From Affinibrenneria salicis (lineage in GTDB: Bacteria; Pseudomonadota; Gammaproteobacteria; Enterobacterales; Enterobacteriaceae), in the NCBI RefSeq assembly GCF_008710095.1, contig NZ_VYKJ01000007.1, forward strand, positions 124,001 to 188,000: 64,000 bases of DNA, read 5' to 3'. The notes beneath the pieces were generated by a model that ran no database searches, was not told the origin of the DNA, and worked only from the letters and a program-made list of their open reading frames with translations. Positions 1 to 8,331 of the stretch are shown here, piece by piece. Numbering within the stretch: position 1 is the first letter of the stretch; each line of letters opens with the position of its first letter. The position numbers were made by a program, and so were the translations under genes.

Positions 1-547
1 GGTCTCCGTCGCGGACGAATTACTGCGCCGGCATGCGGTGTCTGAAAATGATACGCCCGCGCCTGCAGGATAATGGGAATGATAATTATCGCACAGCGCG
101 GCGACAGTAATTAATTCGCCGGTAAAGTATCATGTCCAGGATAATTCGAATCGCAGGCAGGCGGCGACGCAGCGACAAATTCGTCGGCAACCCATTTGCT
201 CCAGCCAACGGCAGGCTTTCGGTGAGAGGCAGAATGTTTCTCCTTATCTCCGGCAATTTAGCGCAGTAAGTGACCGGGATGCGCGACAAATCTGCCGGCA
301 GCGGAGTTGAACGCCGCTCCCGGCAGCCCTGCAAGGGGGCACTGCGGGGGCGAGTCACAAAACCAATACACCTGCTGCGGTATATACCCTAAATAATTCG
401 GGCTGCGCGGGCGTCGGCGCGGTTATCCGCTCCATTCCCGTTCTTCTCTCCGGCGGTGTTGCTGCGTTTATTCACGCATCTGGCCAGATTTTCGCTTCGC
501 TGGCTAACCGGCCCGGCGCGGCATTTTCCAGCGGCGACGCGTCTGTT
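1..547. other. gene-free stretch with an intergenic repeat
   Basis: I see no convincing gene here. The one longer frame (86-358, minus strand) lies inside a repeat that recurs at 56943-57202 and is not protein-like. The rest is GC-rich sequence leading to the gene that starts near 548. Confidence 0.6.
141..389 (+). repeat. enterobacterial intergenic repeat, copy A
   Basis: About 250 bp that aligns, same orientation, with 56943-57202. Shared landmarks in order are a TAATT-rich left edge followed by GCAGG.AGGCGG, a CGGCAA block, GACAAAT.CGCCGGCAG, GTTGAACGCCGCT (TTTGAGCGCCGCT in the other copy), and CCAA..CACC.GC.GC...GCGGTAT at the right edge. The edges (ATAATTCGAATCGCAGG and CCTGCTGCGGTATAT) are inverted relative to each other. 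From memory this resembles a dispersed non-coding repeat common in Pectobacteriaceae, Serratia and Yersinia, but I cannot check a database. Confidence 0.65.
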
Positions 548-979
548 ATGCTGTTGCGCTTCAGGCGTCGTTTCTGGCGCGCCGTCATGCCCGGGGGAAT
601 GGAAGTGGATACGCCGTTAGCCTGTATTAAACATTATTTTGCCGAAATGAAGGCGCTCGACGATCTTTATCTGCCGCTACCGGAGGATAAAGACGAGATG
701 CATGCCCGGCTGGAAAAAATGACGCCGCGGCGGGCGGAGATCTACCAGAAATACTGGTGCCGTAATGATGATTACTGGCTGGATAATTCGTATGGCGGCA
801 CATCGAAGTATACGTTCGATGACGGCATGCTGATCGAGTCGGGCGAGAATTTTAATGATGCGGTATTTATCGTTATTCGACGTCGTGAGTACAATATGGA
901 GAGGCGCGAGCTGTGGCTGTTTGCGCTGACCGATGACGGCTGGAAGATTGCCGACTTGTTGATCTTCGACGAACAATAG
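548..979 (+). CDS. putative NTF2-fold immunity protein
   Basis: A protein of up to 143 residues, acidic towards the middle, with the layout CIKHYFAEM near the N-terminus, RRAEIYQKYW, and a C-terminal run of beta-strand-like segments ending WKIADLLIFDEQ. That pattern resembles NTF2-fold immunity proteins that neutralise polymorphic toxins; this is a similarity by eye. No cognate toxin is adjacent, so it would be an orphan immunity gene. The start is uncertain. The first ATG (548) has no Shine-Dalgarno and gives an Arg-rich N-terminus; ATGs at 587 and 599 would start nearer the conserved part. Reading ends at a TAG at 977-979. A second small acidic protein follows in the same orientation 220 bp on. 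Confidence 0.55.
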   Translation: MLLRFRRRFWRAVMPGGMEVDTPLACIKHYFAEMKALDDLYLPLPEDKDEMHARLEKMTPRRAEIYQKYWCRNDDYWLDNSYGGTSKYTFDDGMLIESGENFNDAVFIVIRRREYNMERRELWLFALTDDGWKIADLLIFDEQ

Positions 980-1199
980 TCCGCATGAAGCGCCAATGTT
1001 TTCGCTATCCGGTGTTGTCGACCGGCGATGATTACGCGCACGGCGGCCGTTTTGACCGCTTTGTTCAGGCACATCGGACCGCTGCCGTTAACTAAGAATC
1101 AGATCGGCGTCAGATATGCGGCGCTAAGCAGTCTATTTAGCGGTTTGCTGACGATTTAACCCCTGGCGGATAATGATAAGAGCAGGATGATTAATTTAA

Positions 1200-1790
1200 A
1201 TGATAATTAATTTAAATATTGACCGGGTGGCGTCATGTTTTTTGCGCCAGATTGAACGCGCGGCTTCTGTCTTTTCCTCGCATGCGGAAAACCGTCAGAT
1301 TTACGCCTTCTGTCTGGATTTGGATATTGAAAACGGCGGATGTCGCGTATCCTGGAATAGCCTGGCGGCGCTCGACGCCACGCTGGCCGGGTATCGCCAG
1401 CGACAGAGCCAGCGGCATAGCGAACTGGATATCGATGGCGTCAGCGGCATTAAATATAATTCGGGCGACTTTTCGTACCATCTGGACGAGTTGGATCCCG
1501 ATGATGACGGGGTCGATCAGGCGCTTAGCGAGATCATGGCGCAATTGGGCGCGCTGTATGATGAAAAAGGCGCCGAATTTTATCAGCAATATTATCAATC
1601 CGTGGTCGAGAAAGAGATCGTTTCCTGTGCCGCCGGAGCGATTCTGCGGGCGCAGACGGCGCTCAGCCAGTTTGATCAATGCGCGGATTTTATCGCTTTT
1701 GTGACCCTGCACGATGCCGACGATGAGCATTTACTCGGTATCATGCGGCAAACGGTCGATGATGCGGTGCTGGCTGACATTTTTGGCTGA
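1200..1790 (+). CDS. DUF4303-like protein of unknown function
   Basis: 196 residues, very acidic (for example DELDPDDDGVDQ near residue 97), starting with ATG after an AGCAGGA ribosome-binding site. The N-terminal part (helix, then IYAFCLDLDIENG, then a WNS motif) fits my memory of the DUF4303 family, which often occurs beside polymorphic toxins and is suspected to act as immunity. No enzyme motif, signal peptide or membrane segment is visible. The promoter region contains a direct repeat of ATTAATTTAAAT that overlaps the start. Long frames in the other phases (for example 1219-1704) are shadows. Function is inferred only from family resemblance and the neighbouring immunity-like gene. Confidence 0.55.
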   Translation: MIINLNIDRVASCFLRQIERAASVFSSHAENRQIYAFCLDLDIENGGCRVSWNSLAALDATLAGYRQRQSQRHSELDIDGVSGIKYNSGDFSYHLDELDPDDDGVDQALSEIMAQLGALYDEKGAEFYQQYYQSVVEKEIVSCAAGAILRAQTALSQFDQCADFIAFVTLHDADDEHLLGIMRQTVDDAVLADIFG

Positions 1791-2127
1791 ATCGGGCGAG
1801 AAGGCAAAACGCGTGTTTATCCGTTTTCTCGCGCAGGAGAACAGGCGTAAAGTAAATAGGATCTTTAACGACACGGAGGGCTTAACGTCCCTTATAGAAC
1901 CGTCATACAGCAGGCTGCCGATGCGTTGGCTGGTTGCCGCCCCATTTAGAGGGCTGGCCCCTGCGGCCAGCGCTGGCGTTGCGCCAATCGGCATCAGACC
2001 GATGTCTCGTTCGCTTGCCCGTCAGAGGGGCAACGCGTTGAGTTGAACATGATAACGTTTTGTCCCGCAACCTGAATTATTTAGAGTACAGTTTTACTTT
2101 TCGCTGACACAAAGGGAGGAAACGTCT
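1791..2127. other. intergenic region upstream of KTSC gene
   Basis: About 340 bp without a supported gene. Short frames here lack ribosome-binding sites. The last part contains an AGGGAGGA Shine-Dalgarno for the following TTG-started gene. Confidence 0.5.
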
Positions 2128-2346
2128 TTGAAGCGGCAAGCAGTATCATCATCAAGAATTCGCTCTGTCGGATACGATCCGAAGCAACACGTGCTGGAAA
2201 TAGAATTTATTAATAAAGGCATCTATCAATACATCGGCGTTTCCGAACGAATTTATGGGAAATTTATTTCTGAGGCGGTGGTATCCAAAGGGCGTTTTTT
2301 TGACGGCGTGATAAAAGATAAGTTTTTGTGCCGTAAAATAGCCTGA
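2128..2346 (+). CDS. KTSC-domain small protein
   Basis: 72 residues, probably from a TTG start placed 7 nt after a strong AGGGAGGA site. The sequence follows the KTSC domain plan: SSRIRSVGYD, then L.IEF..KGIYQYIGVS, then FISEAVVSKGRFFD, then a basic tail. KTSC is a stand-alone domain related to the C-terminal part of lysyl-tRNA synthetases; it is thought to bind nucleic acid but its role is unknown. It stands alone, with immunity-like genes upstream and a flavin reductase downstream. The domain call is fairly secure, the function is not. Confidence 0.75.
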   Translation: MKRQAVSSSRIRSVGYDPKQHVLEIEFINKGIYQYIGVSERIYGKFISEAVVSKGRFFDGVIKDKFLCRKIA

Positions 2347-2476
2347 GGCGGATAACGCGTTCGCCCTGTCGTCGCCGCCGTCGGGTAATGTTGGTTACTC
2401 ATCCGGCGACGCCCCCTCGCTCCGTTGTCGACCGGCGGAGACGATAACGACCTGCCACAACATGACGAGGTGAGGG

Positions 2477-3040
2477 ATGTCCCTGCAACGATTGCATTCG
2501 CTCAGCGCTTACCGTTTTCTTGAGTCCGGGCCGGTCGTTCTGGTCACCACCGCCGCCGATAGCCGAAAAAATATCATGACGCTGGGTTTCCATATGATCA
2601 TTGAACATCCCGGCACCCTCGGCGTCATTATTGGTCCCTGGGATTACAGTTTTCAACTGTTGCGGCGGAGCGGGGCCTGCGTGATCGCAATACCGGCCGT
2701 CGACCAGGCGGAAACCGTGGTGGATATCGGCAATTGCTCCGGGGCCGAAGTGGATAAATTTCAGCGTTTCGGCCTCACGACGCAGCCGGCGGATTCGGGG
2801 CCGGCGCCGCTGATTCAGCAGTGCCCGGTAAATATTGAGTGTAAGGTGATCGATGATAGCCTGGTTGAACGCTATAACCTGTTTGTGCTGGAGACGCAGC
2901 GCATCTGGGTCGATAACGCGCGCAGTGAACGGCGCACGTTGCACCACAACGGCGACGGCACCTTCACGGTGGCCGGCGAGACGATCAATTTGCAGCGGCG
3001 CATGGTTCGCTGGCAACAGTTCCAGGGCGAGCTGAAGTAG
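2477..3040 (+). CDS. flavin reductase family protein (FMN-binding split barrel)
   Basis: 187 residues from an ATG preceded by GACGAGGTGAGGG. The N-terminal 150 residues match the flavin-reductase-like/flavoredoxin fold: GPVVLVTTAAD, an NIMTLGFHM strand where FMN is normally contacted, IGPWDYSF, and a DIGNCSGAEVDKF loop. Such proteins bind FMN and pass electrons from NAD(P)H to free flavin or to a partner enzyme; the partner is unknown here. It is monocistronic and followed by a 9-bp hairpin (3102-3125). The long minus-strand frame over it (2399-3016) is a GC shadow. Confidence 0.8.
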   Translation: MSLQRLHSLSAYRFLESGPVVLVTTAADSRKNIMTLGFHMIIEHPGTLGVIIGPWDYSFQLLRRSGACVIAIPAVDQAETVVDIGNCSGAEVDKFQRFGLTTQPADSGPAPLIQQCPVNIECKVIDDSLVERYNLFVLETQRIWVDNARSERRTLHHNGDGTFTVAGETINLQRRMVRWQQFQGELK

Positions 3041-3101
3041 GGCATGTGATACCGGCGCGACGGGCGGCGGCTAATCGGTTGGCCGCTTCGCCGCCAGCCG
3101 A

Positions 3102-3125
3102 CTATATTTCGCTGGTGAAATATAG
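3102..3125. terminator. hairpin between convergent genes
   Basis: CTATATTTC and GAAATATAG form a perfect 9-bp stem with a 6-nt loop in the gap between the flavin reductase (plus) and the LysR gene (minus), which converge. There is no clear T-tract, so a terminator role is inferred from position. Confidence 0.4.
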
Positions 3126-3259
3126 GCTGCATTCCGCCTGTTACCAATAATGCAATGTAATTGAAAAGAGTCGCCTGGTTAAATAGATGGCCGGCTGCGG
3201 TAAAGCATCCCGGTGATGCGGCGTTCAAACACGCGCGTCTCTGAGGCCGTCAAACACAG

Positions 3260-4195
3260 TCACCGGATCCGCAGGTGGGTTTCGAGTAGTCGCGCCAACA
3301 CGTTAACTTTCGGCGTTAATTGCCGCGCGATCGGCCACAGCAAACGAAGCGGCAGTCCGTCGGTGGCGCATTCCGCCATGACCTCCACGAGGTTTCCGGC
3401 ACGCAAATCATCCCTCACCAGCCAGGTCGCAAGTTGAGCGATACCCAGCCCCTCGCGCACGTATGCGAGTTGGGCTTCGGCGTCGCTGGCGACAATGCGT
3501 GGCTGCACGAAACATTGACCGATACCGTCGTCAGACGCATAAAGCCAGAGGGAATATGCGCCATCGGCGCGCCCGTAAACAATACAATCGTGTCCCTGTA
3601 ATTGATCAATTGTGGCGGGCGTGCCGCGTCGTTCAAGATAGGCCGGCGCAGCACAAAAAATCAGGCGCTCGCTGCCGAGATAGCGCTGTGCGAGCGAGGG
3701 CGGAAAGGTCGGCGGGCCGCCGATGCGCACGGCCAGATCGATCCCGTCCTCGGCAAAGTCGACGAAACGATCGGAGAATGCCAAATGCGGTCGGACATCC
3801 GGATACAAAACGGAAAATCGCAGCAGCACCGGCATCACGCAGATCCGCCCAAACGATGCCGGCAAGGCTACCCGCAAAGCGCCTATCGGTTCTCGCCTTT
3901 GCGCGGCAAGCGTTGCTTCCGCTTCAGTGAGTTCTTCAAGGATCTTCGCGCAGGTTTGATAGTAGGCGCGCCCGGCGTCGGTGAGTTTCAGACTGCGTGT
4001 GGTTCGCTCGAACAGTATCACGCTCAGTCGGATCTCCAGCCGGGCCACGCTTTTGCTTACGGCGGAACTGGTGAGATTCAGCTGCTGAGCGGCGGCAGTG
4101 AAACTGCCGGCATCGGCCGCACAGACAAACGGGACGATACCTTTAAGCCGCTCAGTAGGAAATACGGCCGGCGATTGATGAATTATATTCTTCAA
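3260..4195 (-). CDS. LysR family transcriptional regulator
   Basis: 311 residues: an N-terminal winged helix (LKGIVPFVCAADAGSFTAAA, then SAVSKSVARLE, then FERTTRSLKLTDAG) and a C-terminal periplasmic-binding-protein-like effector domain. It diverges from the PRISE-type reductase at 4289 with only 93 bp between, the classic arrangement for a LysR activator of its neighbour. The gap holds GATAT and ATATC inverted arms around 4214-4232, compatible with a T-N11-A site. The start is odd: the frame begins at a TTG with no visible Shine-Dalgarno, and family members usually begin about 16 residues later (MDRLKGI-like), so the true start is unclear. The inducer is unknown. Confidence 0.85.
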   Translation of the reverse strand: MKNIIHQSPAVFPTERLKGIVPFVCAADAGSFTAAAQQLNLTSSAVSKSVARLEIRLSVILFERTTRSLKLTDAGRAYYQTCAKILEELTEAEATLAAQRREPIGALRVALPASFGRICVMPVLLRFSVLYPDVRPHLAFSDRFVDFAEDGIDLAVRIGGPPTFPPSLAQRYLGSERLIFCAAPAYLERRGTPATIDQLQGHDCIVYGRADGAYSLWLYASDDGIGQCFVQPRIVASDAEAQLAYVREGLGIAQLATWLVRDDLRAGNLVEVMAECATDGLPLRLLWPIARQLTPKVNVLARLLETHLRIR

Positions 4196-4288
4196 TTTAT
4201 AGAAATATTATCAGATATAAGAATTGATATCTTAAGTATGATGTTTACAGGGGATGAAGTCCACATGATCTAAAACGGGAGCAATAGT

Positions 4289-5356
4289 ATGAGCAACAAG
4301 GCACTTATTGTCGGCGCCAGCGGCATCATTGGCGGCGCGCTGGCTGAACATCTTCTCGCCGGCGGCTGGACGGTTTACGGGTTATCTCGCGGTCGCAGCA
4401 CCGTTGTCGCGGGCTGCCAACCGATCGTCGCCGACCTCACGGACGCAGAATCCGTTACCGCTGCCGTAGCGGGGTTGGATATCAGCCATGTGTTCCTTAC
4501 GGCGTGGTCAAGGCAGGATACCGAGAAGGACAACATCCGCGTCAACGGCGCGATGGTCAGGAACGTCCTTGAACCGCTTGGACGCGCATCGTCGCTCAGG
4601 CACGCGGCATTAGTGACGGGCATGAAACACTACCTTGGTCCGTTCGAAGCCTATGCGTCTGGAGCCGTTCCGGTCACGCCATTTCGCGAGGAGCAGGGCC
4701 GTCAACCGGTGGAAAATTTCTACTACGAGCAGGAAGACCGGCTTTTCGACGCCGCCGACCGCTACAATTTCACCTGGAGCGTACATCGCCCTCATACCAT
4801 CATCGGGTTCGCCATCGGCAATGCGATGAATATGGGACAAACGCTGGCTGTTTATGCAACGCTGTGTAAACACCATGGTCAGCCATTCGTCTTCCCGGGA
4901 TCGGCGGCTCAGTGGAACGGGCTCTCGGACATGACCGATGCACGCCTTCTCGCACGGCACCTTGAGTGGGCGTCGACGAATGAACAGGCGAAAAATCAGG
5001 ATTTCAACGTAGTCAACGGCGACATTTTCCGTTGGAAATCGATGTGGACGCAGTTAGCCGACTATTTCGGTATTGAAGCCGCGCCGTTTGACGGAGTGTT
5101 GCGCCCGCTGGAAGGACGGATGCAGGATGCCGCGCATCAATGGGCCGACATTGCCGCGAAGCATCAACTGCGAGAGCCCCGCATTGAGCGGCTGGCGTCA
5201 TGGTGGCACACTGATGCCGACCTCGGGCGTCCGATGGAGGTTGTGACTGATATGACGAAGAGCCGCAAGGCAGGGTTCCTCGATTATCAAAGTACGCCTG
5301 ATGCGTTTTTTGACTTGTTCGAGCGGCTGAAGGCGCAGCGCCTTATCCCCGCCTGA
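4289..5356 (+). CDS. PRISE-type NAD(P)H reductase (extended/atypical SDR)
   Basis: 355 residues with a Rossmann N-terminus (GASGIIGGALAEHL, GxxGxxG at 9-15) and the hallmark NFYY..ED motif at 143-150, plus TGMKHYLG with Lys113. These are signatures of the PRISE group (progesterone 5-beta-reductase/iridoid synthase-like enzymes), which reduce activated C=C bonds of enones using NADPH. Bacterial members have mostly unknown substrates. The gene starts 93 bp from the divergent LysR gene, which probably controls it. The start ATG follows a GGGAGCAATAGT spacing. It is monocistronic: the next gene is convergent. Confidence 0.85.
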   Translation: MSNKALIVGASGIIGGALAEHLLAGGWTVYGLSRGRSTVVAGCQPIVADLTDAESVTAAVAGLDISHVFLTAWSRQDTEKDNIRVNGAMVRNVLEPLGRASSLRHAALVTGMKHYLGPFEAYASGAVPVTPFREEQGRQPVENFYYEQEDRLFDAADRYNFTWSVHRPHTIIGFAIGNAMNMGQTLAVYATLCKHHGQPFVFPGSAAQWNGLSDMTDARLLARHLEWASTNEQAKNQDFNVVNGDIFRWKSMWTQLADYFGIEAAPFDGVLRPLEGRMQDAAHQWADIAAKHQLREPRIERLASWWHTDADLGRPMEVVTDMTKSRKAGFLDYQSTPDAFFDLFERLKAQRLIPA

Positions 5357-5507
5357 CCATGACCGGCCGTTGATCCGCGCTCAGAGGATAACCTTGACGG
5401 GCGCGAAACCACCATGTCGCGTATGCAGATATTCCACCCAATTACGGCCGATAACGGCCAATGCGCCGGCTACCCCGGCCGTTTTCTTTTCGCTCATGCC
5501 GTTACAA

Positions 5508-6302
5508 TCAGATGATATCGTCAATAACGCCGCCATCCACACGCAGCGCGGCGCCGGAGGTGGCCGAGGCCTGCCGCGAGCAGACATAAACCACCATGTT
5601 GGCCACCTCTTCGACCGAGGCGGCACGCTGGATGACCGAGCTGGGACGATTGGCCATGACGAATTCTTGAGCCAACGTTTCCAGCGGTTTTCCGGTACGC
5701 GCGACCTCTTGCGCCATCATATCGGCGAAACCGTCGGAAATAGTTGGTCCCGGCAATACGCTATTGATCGTGACTCCGCTACCGGCTACGCGTTTGGCCA
5801 GTCCGCGGGAAAGCGCCAACTGAGCCGTCTTGGTGACGCCATAGTGGATCATATCGGCCGGGATATTTCGCGCCGATTCCGACGAGATGAACACCACCCG
5901 GCCCCAGCCTTTATCCATCATCGCCGGCAGTAACGCGCGCGCCAGACGCACGCCGGACATCACGTTGGTTTGCCAATAGCGCTCCCAGACGCCGTCATCG
6001 GTATCGAAAAAGTCTTGAGGGGCGTAGATACCCGCATTGTTAACCAGGATGTCGATACCCGGCAACGCGGCGATCAATTGTTCTACGCCCGCGCTGAGGC
6101 TCAGATCGGCGGCTATCCCGCTGACCTGAGCCTGCGGGAATAAGGCGAGCAATTTGTTTTTCGCTCTGGCTACGCTGTCGGCGCTGCGGCCGTTGAGTAA
6201 CACGCTGGCGCCGCATTCGGCCAGGCCCTGGGCAATCGCCAGACCAATACCTGCTGTAGACGCGGTAATCAACGCCGTCTTGCCGGATAGATCGATTTTC
6301 AT
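5508..6302 (-). CDS. short-chain dehydrogenase/reductase (classical SDR)
   Basis: 264 residues, complete classical SDR plan: TASTAGIG cofactor motif at 13-20, NNAG at 88-91, catalytic Ser about 140, and Y154-x3-K158 in HYGVTK. It should be an NAD(P)-dependent oxidoreductase in the cytoplasm; the substrate cannot be told. It lies just downstream of, and in the same direction as, a second SDR (6425-7144), so the two may be cotranscribed from the promoter facing the LysR gene at 7259. Ends with VDGGVIDDII, slightly longer than usual. Confidence 0.88.
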   Translation of the reverse strand: MKIDLSGKTALITASTAGIGLAIAQGLAECGASVLLNGRSADSVARAKNKLLALFPQAQVSGIAADLSLSAGVEQLIAALPGIDILVNNAGIYAPQDFFDTDDGVWERYWQTNVMSGVRLARALLPAMMDKGWGRVVFISSESARNIPADMIHYGVTKTAQLALSRGLAKRVAGSGVTINSVLPGPTISDGFADMMAQEVARTGKPLETLAQEFVMANRPSSVIQRAASVEEVANMVVYVCSRQASATSGAALRVDGGVIDDII

Positions 6303-6424
6303 ATGTGAGACTCCATTGGTGAATTGTTGTGTAGGGTTAGCGCCGCGTTTGGGCGCGACAAGGGATTGCCGTCGATGCCGACGGGGATATGCAAGGCGGT
6401 GTGCGCATTGACCGTTCTACCCAT

Positions 6425-7144
6425 TCACGCAATTGCGCCGCCGCCGTCCACCAGTACCGTCGAGCCGGTCGCATAAGGCGTCGTTGCAAGGAATAATACC
6501 GCATTGGCGATATCCTCCGGTTGCCCCATGACGCGTGCCGGCAGCGTAGCGGCGGCGTTGTCGTACATGGCCTTACGCGCTTCCGTACCCATTCCATCCC
6601 AGAGCGGCGTGGCGATCATGCCGGGCGACACGGTATTGACACGGATCTTTTGCGGCGCCAGTTCCAGCGCCAGGCCGCGCCCCAACGATTCCAATGCGGC
6701 ATTGATTGCGCCTTGCAATACCCAGCTACCCGGACGGACGCTTAAGAAACCCGAAATAAACGTCAGCGTCCCTCTTTCGTTGATCCCGGCGGCGCGCGCG
6801 ACGTGATAGGCTCCCCAGAATTTACTGTTCATCGCCGCATTGGCGTCATCCAGCGACAGTTGACGGACCGGCCCTCCCGGCGTTTGTGCGGCGGAAATCA
6901 CAACGTGATCGAAATGGCCTGATTGGGCAAAAAAAGCCTCAACGCCGGCATTATCCGTGGTGTCGAGCACCGCGGTACGCGCCGCGTGACCGATCTGGAC
7001 AGCCGCCGTTTCCAGTTTAGCCTGGCTGCGCGAAGCGATCGTGACGTCGGCTCCTTGTGCCGCAAATGCTTTGGCAATGGCTAACCCCAACCCAGAACTG
7101 CCGCCGACGACCAGAACCTTTTGTTTAGTGAGACGGGTATGCAT
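6425..7144 (-). CDS. atypical SDR lacking the YxxxK catalytic pair
   Basis: 239 residues from the ATG at 7144, chosen because GAGGT lies 8 nt upstream and the Rossmann motif VVGGSSGLG (12-20) follows directly; the longer frame upstream is non-coding. The fold is SDR throughout, ending in TGSTVLVDGGGAIA. At the active-site helix, where classical SDRs have Tyr-x3-Lys, this protein reads W141-V-L-Q-G145, and Ser131 is followed by GF. So catalysis by the standard triad is not possible as written. It diverges from a LysR gene at 7259 (114 bp) and precedes a canonical SDR. Confidence 0.85.
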   Translation of the reverse strand: MHTRLTKQKVLVVGGSSGLGLAIAKAFAAQGADVTIASRSQAKLETAAVQIGHAARTAVLDTTDNAGVEAFFAQSGHFDHVVISAAQTPGGPVRQLSLDDANAAMNSKFWGAYHVARAAGINERGTLTFISGFLSVRPGSWVLQGAINAALESLGRGLALELAPQKIRVNTVSPGMIATPLWDGMGTEARKAMYDNAAATLPARVMGQPEDIANAVLFLATTPYATGSTVLVDGGGAIA

Positions 7145-7258
7145 GATTTCTACCTCATCATAGTTAAAGGATAAAAAATCATTCTTGCGGATGTTATATA
7201 TGATTAAAATGGAAAATATCAGGAATGACTGTTTCCATAACGTTGAGAATATGCCGCT

Positions 7259-8173
7259 ATGAACCTCATCGATGATCTGCCGGGTCTTATCGCTTTTGAA
7301 CGCACCGCGGCTCTGGGCAGTTTTACCGCCGCCGCCCGTGAGCTTGGCATATCGCTGTCGGTGGTCAGTAAGCGCCTGGCTAATTTTGAACAACGGTTAA
7401 GCATTCATTTGCTTAACAGAAGTACGCGCAGACTTTCGCTTACCGATGAGGGCCGGCAGCTCTTTGCGCATGCGACTCGGGTTATCGCCGAGTTAAAACT
7501 GGCCCAGGAGACGCTTATACGCCAGAGCGAGGGCGTGTCGGGGGTACTTAAAATTACGGCGCCGAATGGCCTCGGCCGGCGGAGAATAGTTCCTTTACTG
7601 GCGGGTTTCAGCTCGTTGCATCCACAGTTACAGATCCAATTACAGCTCAGCGATGATGTGTTGGACCTGATATCGCATGGGTTCGACCTTGCGCTTCGTT
7701 ATGGCGAATTACCCGACTCCAGTCTTATTGCGCGGGTTCTCGCCCCGAATCGACGCGTGCTGTGCGCTTCTCCGGGCTATCTGCGGCGGCGCGGGCAGCC
7801 ACAGAAGCTGGCGGATCTTGCCAGACATGATTGCATACACATCGGCTCAACGGCGGGCACCGAATGGCATTTTGACGATGGACAATCCGTTCATATCACG
7901 GCGCGTGCGATATGCAATGATGGCGAAGCCGCTCACGCGATGTCGCTGGCGGGAATGGGCATTGTGTTGAAATCATTCCTTGATGTGGCCGCCGATCTCG
8001 CAAGTGGAAATCTCATCCAACTGCTGCCGCAGCATGCGGTGTCTGCAGCCCCGCTCAATGCGGTCTATCCGCGCGGGCATCAGGTCACCCCACGCCTGCG
8101 AGCTTTTATCGATTATATTGCCGAACAATTAGCGCCCCGGACGCTATTATCGGGTAATGCGCCAGATTTCTGA
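7259..8173 (+). CDS. LysR family transcriptional regulator
   Basis: 304 residues. Winged helix at the N-terminus (LIAFERTAALGSFTAAAREL, SLSVVSKRLANFEQRL, LLNRSTRRLSLTDEG) and a substrate-binding domain after residue 90. It diverges from the SDR pair at 7144-5508, with an AT-rich 114-bp intergenic region, so it is the likely regulator of those genes. It is of the same LysR subgroup as the proteins at 3260 and 23025 (N-terminal ST/TTR...LT/SPTE.G pattern), typical of regulators placed beside reductases. No effector can be predicted. Confidence 0.88.
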   Translation: MNLIDDLPGLIAFERTAALGSFTAAARELGISLSVVSKRLANFEQRLSIHLLNRSTRRLSLTDEGRQLFAHATRVIAELKLAQETLIRQSEGVSGVLKITAPNGLGRRRIVPLLAGFSSLHPQLQIQLQLSDDVLDLISHGFDLALRYGELPDSSLIARVLAPNRRVLCASPGYLRRRGQPQKLADLARHDCIHIGSTAGTEWHFDDGQSVHITARAICNDGEAAHAMSLAGMGIVLKSFLDVAADLASGNLIQLLPQHAVSAAPLNAVYPRGHQVTPRLRAFIDYIAEQLAPRTLLSGNAPDF

Positions 8174-8331
8174 TGGCGCTGGAATATGATTAGCCGTCTG
8201 TCTTGTCGGTTATGCCTGAATCGCCCCGGTTCTTCTGCTTGTCAGCTGGATTCCCCCGTCTGGTGCTGGCCGGCGGCCTTTTGCCGCCAGCGCAATGCCG
8301 GCGAGTAAAGGCCGCAGAGGAAGTAATACAA

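Noticed and set aside
86..358. Open frame on the minus strand
   Set aside because: It lies in a non-coding repeat; the similar frame at 56808-57239 is explained by DNA repetition, and neither has a ribosome-binding site.
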